Assembly (NCBI RefSeq): GCF_000165835.1
Contig: NC_014640.1
Coordinates: 6,572,001 to 6,636,000, forward strand
DNA length: 64,000 bases
Source: Achromobacter xylosoxidans A8
GTDB taxonomy: Bacteria; Pseudomonadota; Gammaproteobacteria; Burkholderiales; Burkholderiaceae_B
Reading direction: 5' to 3'
This document shows positions 60,805 through 64,000 of this stretch, piece by piece. Numbering within the stretch: the first letter of the stretch is position 1; every line of letters starts with the position of its first letter. The notes under the pieces were generated by a model. That model was not told the DNA's origin. It saw nothing but the letters and a program-made list of their open reading frames with translations, and made no database searches. A program made the translations under genes and the position numbers.

Positions 60805-62729
60805 TATCGGCGCACCACGTCGGAAGCGATTTCCTCGACCGAGGCCAAGGGGTCCGCGCGATCGGGCCGCACGATCTTGTCCTGGCGATCCTTGGCCAGC
60901 CAATAGTCGAACACCTTGCGGGCGACCGGCGCGGCGACGCTGGCGCCCCAACCGGCGTTCTCGACGATCAGCGCCACCGCGATGCGGGGGTGCTCAAGCG
61001 GCGCAAAACCCATGAACAGCGCGTGGTCGCGCAGGCGTTCGTCGATGGCGCTGGCGCGGTAATGGCCGCCGCGCAGGCTGAACACTTGCGCGGTGCCGGT
61101 CTTGCCGGCCGCCTGGTAAGGCGTGTTGGCGAACGCGCGCCGCGCCGTGCCGGCCCGCACCACGTCCGCCATGGCGTTCTTGATCACATCCACGTTGGCC
61201 TGCTTGAGAGGAATGCGGTAATCGGGCGCGGACTCGGTGGGCTTGGCCACGCCGCTGCGCGGATCGCGCACCGCGTGCACCAGGTGCGGGCGGCGGTACA
61301 GGCCGTTGTTGGCCAACGTGGACGTGCCTTGCGCCAGCTGCAACAGTGTGAAGGCGTTGTAGCCCTGCCCCACCGCCACGGAAATCGTCTCGCCCGCATA
61401 CCAGCGCTGGCGCTCCTTGTCCTTATAGGCCGAGCGCTTCCAGTCGGTCGAGGGCAGCACGCCGCGCTTTTCACCTTCCAGGTCGATGCCCGTGATCTGG
61501 CCGAAGCCGAATTGCTTGGTGAAATCGTGCAGCGCGTTCACGCCGATCTCGGGGCCCAAGGAATAGAAGTAGGTGTCGGACGACACCACGATGGCCTTGT
61601 GCATGTCCGTCATGCCGTAGGCCGCGCCGCCGGCGTTGCGGAATTTCTGGCCGCCGAATTCGTAGTAGCCGGGGTCGGAGATGCGATCGGTGGCGCGGCG
61701 CTTGCCCAGTTCCAGCGCGGCCAGGGCCACGAAAGGCTTGTAGGTCGAACCGATGGGATAGGTGCCGTACAGCGGCCGGTTGATCAGCGGATGGTCCGGC
61801 GATTCGTTCAGCATGCGCCAGTTGTCCACGTCGATGCCGTCCACGAACAGGTTGGGGTCGAACGAAGGCTGCGAGACGAAGGCCAGCACCTCGCCGGTAT
61901 CGGGATCGATGGCGACCAGCGCCCCGCGCTGCCCCTCGAAAGCCGCTTCGGCCACCTTCTGCAGGCCCAGGTCGATGGACAGCATGATGTCGGAGCCAGG
62001 CACGGGATCGATCCGGCGCAGCGTGCGCATGGGCCGACCGCCCGCGGTCACTTCGACCTCTTCCAGGCCGGTGCGGCCGTGCAGCTGCTCTTCCCAGGTT
62101 TTCTCGATGCCCTTCTTGCCGATGACATCGGTGCCGCGGTAGTTGCCCAACTGGCCGGCGCGCTCCAGCTCTTCGTTGTCGCCCTCCGCGATGCGGCCGA
62201 TATAGCCGACCACGTGACCCGCCGATGCGCCCTGTGGATACTCGCGCACCCAGCGAGCGCGCAGTTCCACGCCGGGAAACTGGAAGGAATGCGCCGCAAA
62301 CCAGGCGGCCTCGGTTTCGTTGAGATTGTTGCGCAACTGCAGGCTGGCGTAGCGGCTGGACTCGGCGGCGCGGCGCTTGAAACGGCGCTGGTCGGTCGGG
62401 CTGATGTACACGACTTCGGTCAGCCGCTGGAACAGTTCGTTGAGATTGCCCGCCTGCGCCGGCACGACCTCGAGCGTGTAAGTACGGTAGTTGCGCGCCA
62501 GCACCTCGCCATTGCGGTCCAGGATCTCGCCGCGCCGCGGTGGAATCGGTACGACCGCGATGCGGTTGCGGTCGGCGCGCTCGGACAGGCCTTCGTAGCG
62601 GTCGACCTGCAGGTACCAGAACCGGCCGATCAGCACACCGAAGCAGGCCAGCGCGAACAGCCCGCCCACCCAGGCGCGCAGGCGGAAACGCTGCTTCTGC
62701 TGCTGGCCGGTTTTCTTGAACTCGAACAT
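60804..62729 (-). CDS. mrdA: Penicillin-binding protein 2 (PBP2)
   Basis: A 641-residue transpeptidase of the elongasome. An N-terminal membrane helix (about residues 20-40), a pedestal domain and the C-terminal transpeptidase follow. The active-site serine is in GTYPIGSTYKPF (STxK), and AGKTGTAQ is the third motif. NRIAVVPIPPRRGEILDRNGEVLA is the usual N-terminal block. It cross-links peptidoglycan made by RodA. The C-terminal 25 residues extend beyond the E. coli protein. It is 15 bp after mreD. Confidence 0.96.
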   Translation of the reverse strand: MFEFKKTGQQQKQRFRLRAWVGGLFALACFGVLIGRFWYLQVDRYEGLSERADRNRIAVVPIPPRRGEILDRNGEVLARNYRTYTLEVVPAQAGNLNELFQRLTEVVYISPTDQRRFKRRAAESSRYASLQLRNNLNETEAAWFAAHSFQFPGVELRARWVREYPQGASAGHVVGYIGRIAEGDNEELERAGQLGNYRGTDVIGKKGIEKTWEEQLHGRTGLEEVEVTAGGRPMRTLRRIDPVPGSDIMLSIDLGLQKVAEAAFEGQRGALVAIDPDTGEVLAFVSQPSFDPNLFVDGIDVDNWRMLNESPDHPLINRPLYGTYPIGSTYKPFVALAALELGKRRATDRISDPGYYEFGGQKFRNAGGAAYGMTDMHKAIVVSSDTYFYSLGPEIGVNALHDFTKQFGFGQITGIDLEGEKRGVLPSTDWKRSAYKDKERQRWYAGETISVAVGQGYNAFTLLQLAQGTSTLANNGLYRRPHLVHAVRDPRSGVAKPTESAPDYRIPLKQANVDVIKNAMADVVRAGTARRAFANTPYQAAGKTGTAQVFSLRGGHYRASAIDERLRDHALFMGFAPLEHPRIAVALIVENAGWGASVAAPVARKVFDYWLAKDRQDKIVRPDRADPLASVEEIASDVVRR

Positions 62730-62744
62730 GACGCGGCGCCGCCG

Positions 62745-63311
62745 TCAGGCGGAGGAAGATTCGGCGTCGTCGACACCGCGCTGCGGCAAGTGCAGAACCC
62801 AGCCCGCCAGCGGCCACAGGGCGGCGGTCAGGAGCACGCTGATGCCCCAATCCCAGCCCGGCCATTTGCCGGCCAGCCACGCATGGATGATCTGGGTCAC
62901 GAAGCGGGCAATGAAGAACACAGGCAGCATGTGCATGGCCTGGCTCCAGAGGTCGAACCGCTGCAGCCGGCGGTGCAGCACCACGGCGCCGTAGGCGACC
63001 AGCGTGTACGACAGCGCGTGTTCGCCCAGCAGGCCGGCATCGTGCACGTCCATCAGCAGGCCAAAGAAGAAGGCGGTGAACAGGCCGATGCGGCGCGGCT
63101 CGTGCACGCACCAGAAGGCGATGATCAGCAGCAGAATGTCGGGCGCGCCCTGCCACAGGCGCCACGGCAGCAGCGACACCAGCCACGCCACCAGCACCGT
63201 GGCCCAGACGAACACGCCATGCGCGGGGCCGGAGAGCCGGTCGGGCTGCACATTGCTGGGGGTGCCGAGGCGGCGCGTGGCCTGCCCCGAGGATTGCTTA
63301 GTCCGATCCAC
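62745..63311 (-). CDS. mreD: Rod shape-determining protein MreD
   Basis: A membrane protein of about 188 residues with five to six helices; GAPDILLLIIAFWCVHEPRRIGLFTAFFFGLLMDVHDAGLLGEHALSYTLVAYGAV is the conserved MreD block. The likely start is a GTG at 63311, with AGGAGG 9 bases upstream, overlapping the end of mreC by 14 bp. The longer in-frame ATG at 63422 lies deep in mreC and has no support. A cytoplasmic N-terminal stretch of about 35 residues precedes the first helix. Confidence 0.9.
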   Translation of the reverse strand: MDRTKQSSGQATRRLGTPSNVQPDRLSGPAHGVFVWATVLVAWLVSLLPWRLWQGAPDILLLIIAFWCVHEPRRIGLFTAFFFGLLMDVHDAGLLGEHALSYTLVAYGAVVLHRRLQRFDLWSQAMHMLPVFFIARFVTQIIHAWLAGKWPGWDWGISVLLTAALWPLAGWVLHLPQRGVDDAESSSA

Positions 63312-64000
63312 CGGAATCGACCTCCTGACGGTTGGACTCGGCGCGTTCCACATCGACCTGCAGAACCAGGAAGTGGCGGTAGCGTTCGGGATGGGCCAGC
63401 GGTTCGCACACGGCGCGCGCAAAGCCGGAGGCGGTATCGCGTTCGACCGAGGTCACCTTGGCCACCGGCAGGCCGGCCGGGAACAGGCCGCCGACGCCGC
63501 TGGTAACGATAGTATCGCCTTCCTTGATGTCGGCATTGGCGGCAAGGTAACGGACTTCCATCTTGCCGGGCGAGTTGCCGCCGAACGCGATCAGGCGCAG
63601 GCCATTGCGCAGTAGCTGCACGGGAATGGAGACCTGCTCGTCGGTGACCAGCGCCGCCTCGGCGGTCATCGGCGTGACGCGCACGATCTGTCCGACCACG
63701 CCACCTTCGTCGATCACCGGCATGCCCGGGGCCAGGCCAGCCTTGCTGCCCTTGTTGAACACCAGGCGCTGCGTGAACGCGTTGGTGGGTTCGTACATGA
63801 CCTCGACCACCACCGCGGATTGCGCCACGGTGTCGGTCACGCCCAGCAGCCGGCGCAACTGCGAATTTTCTGCGGCCAGTTGGGCGCCATGCGTGGTCAC
63901 CTGGGCCAGCTCGATGCGCTGGCGTTGCAGGGCTTCGTTTTCGCTACGGATGAGATTGGCCGCGTTGACCCATTCGTTCACTTGCTGGACGAGGTCGCGC
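63298..64000 (-). CDS. mreC: Rod shape-determining protein MreC, C-terminal part (cut by window edge)
   Basis: The C-terminal about 234 residues of MreC, reading off the right end of the window. The frame continues upstream of the internal GTG at 63981 (RDLVQQVNEWVNAAN), so no start is visible. The coiled coil (SENEALQRQRIELAQVTTHGAQLAAENSQLRRLLG) is followed by the beta-barrel domains (VVEVMYEPTNAFTQRLVFNKGSKAGLAPGMPVID and GDTIVTSGVGGLFPAGLPVAKV). MreC links MreB and PBP2 at the inner membrane. mreB is expected just outside. Confidence 0.94.
   Translation of the reverse strand, partial: RDLVQQVNEWVNAANLIRSENEALQRQRIELAQVTTHGAQLAAENSQLRRLLGVTDTVAQSAVVVEVMYEPTNAFTQRLVFNKGSKAGLAPGMPVIDEGGVVGQIVRVTPMTAEAALVTDEQVSIPVQLLRNGLRLIAFGGNSPGKMEVRYLAANADIKEGDTIVTSGVGGLFPAGLPVAKVTSVERDTASGFARAVCEPLAHPERYRHFLVLQVDVERAESNRQEVDSGGSD

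Noticed and set aside
60990..63506. 838-codon frame antisense to mrdA and mreD
   Set aside because: Same composition bias; overlaps three well-supported genes and has no recognisable domain.

Overview
The window is a 64 kb stretch of GC-rich chromosome with tightly packed genes. The protein sequences and gene orders (def-fmt/dprA, lptC-lptA-lptB-hpf-ptsN-hprK, cydABX-cydDC, rsmI/yraN-gmhA-dolP, mreCD-mrdA-rodA, argB-HAD-slmA, Bug-type binding proteins, DUF4148 protein, OmpC-like porin) suggest a betaproteobacterium of the family Alcaligenaceae, close to Achromobacter/Bordetella. This is inferred from the sequence alone. I saw no rRNA, tRNA, CRISPR array, prophage or plasmid gene.

Layout. 0-8 kb: metal-type sensor kinase, solitary XRE regulator, rimO, a divergent sugE-like exporter/HxlR regulator pair, ferritin-like protein, LOG protein, HAD phosphatase and an FMN enzyme. 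7.5-16.4 kb: fmt-def divergent from dprA, HMG-CoA lyase, an amino-acid binding protein, an aminotransferase divergent from the PLP-homeostasis gene yggS, and a Bug binding protein. 16.4-24 kb: a 1319-residue FAD/Fe-S oxidoreductase, a YqaA-type membrane protein, ilvA and a porin. 24.3-25.8 kb: a complete IS3-family insertion sequence sitting in the loop of a transcription terminator. 25.8-36.6 kb: DUF4148 repeat protein, LysR regulator, apt, and a cytochrome bd cluster (gbsR-like regulator, cydA, cydB, the 41-residue cydX, cydD, cydC), then purT. 36.7-48.3 kb: envelope and Ntr-PTS genes (kdsD, kdsC, lptC, lptA, lptB, hpf, ptsN, hprK, rapZ, rlpA), interrupted between hprK and rapZ by a MocR regulator and two c-type cytochromes. 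48.3-55.8 kb: ogt, rsmI, yraN, gmhA, a dolP-like gene, a TlpA-like thioredoxin, metQ, argB, a HAD nucleotidase and slmA. 56-58.7 kb: a dicarboxylate transporter with an Ldh2-type dehydrogenase. 59.7-64 kb: rodA, mrdA, mreD and mreC (cut by the window edge), the cell-elongation operon read leftward.

The most unusual stretch is the roughly 1 kb gene-free region at 58.66-59.67 kb between two converging operons. It carries two 162-bp elements in opposite orientation. Each has a nearly identical core of about 96 bp closed by a long terminal inverted repeat. The terminal repeats differ between the copies, yet each still pairs with its own partner, as expected if a fold-back structure is conserved. 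Between them lie further hairpins, a two-unit tandem repeat and a run of C. Other points of interest are the terminator-splitting IS, a perfect 18-bp palindrome over the predicted promoter of the gbsR-cyd cluster, a ptsN promoter whose predicted start coincides with the start codon, and hairpins that span the stop codons of converging genes.

Most other large open frames overlapping the listed genes on the opposite strand are codon-bias shadows and were left out.
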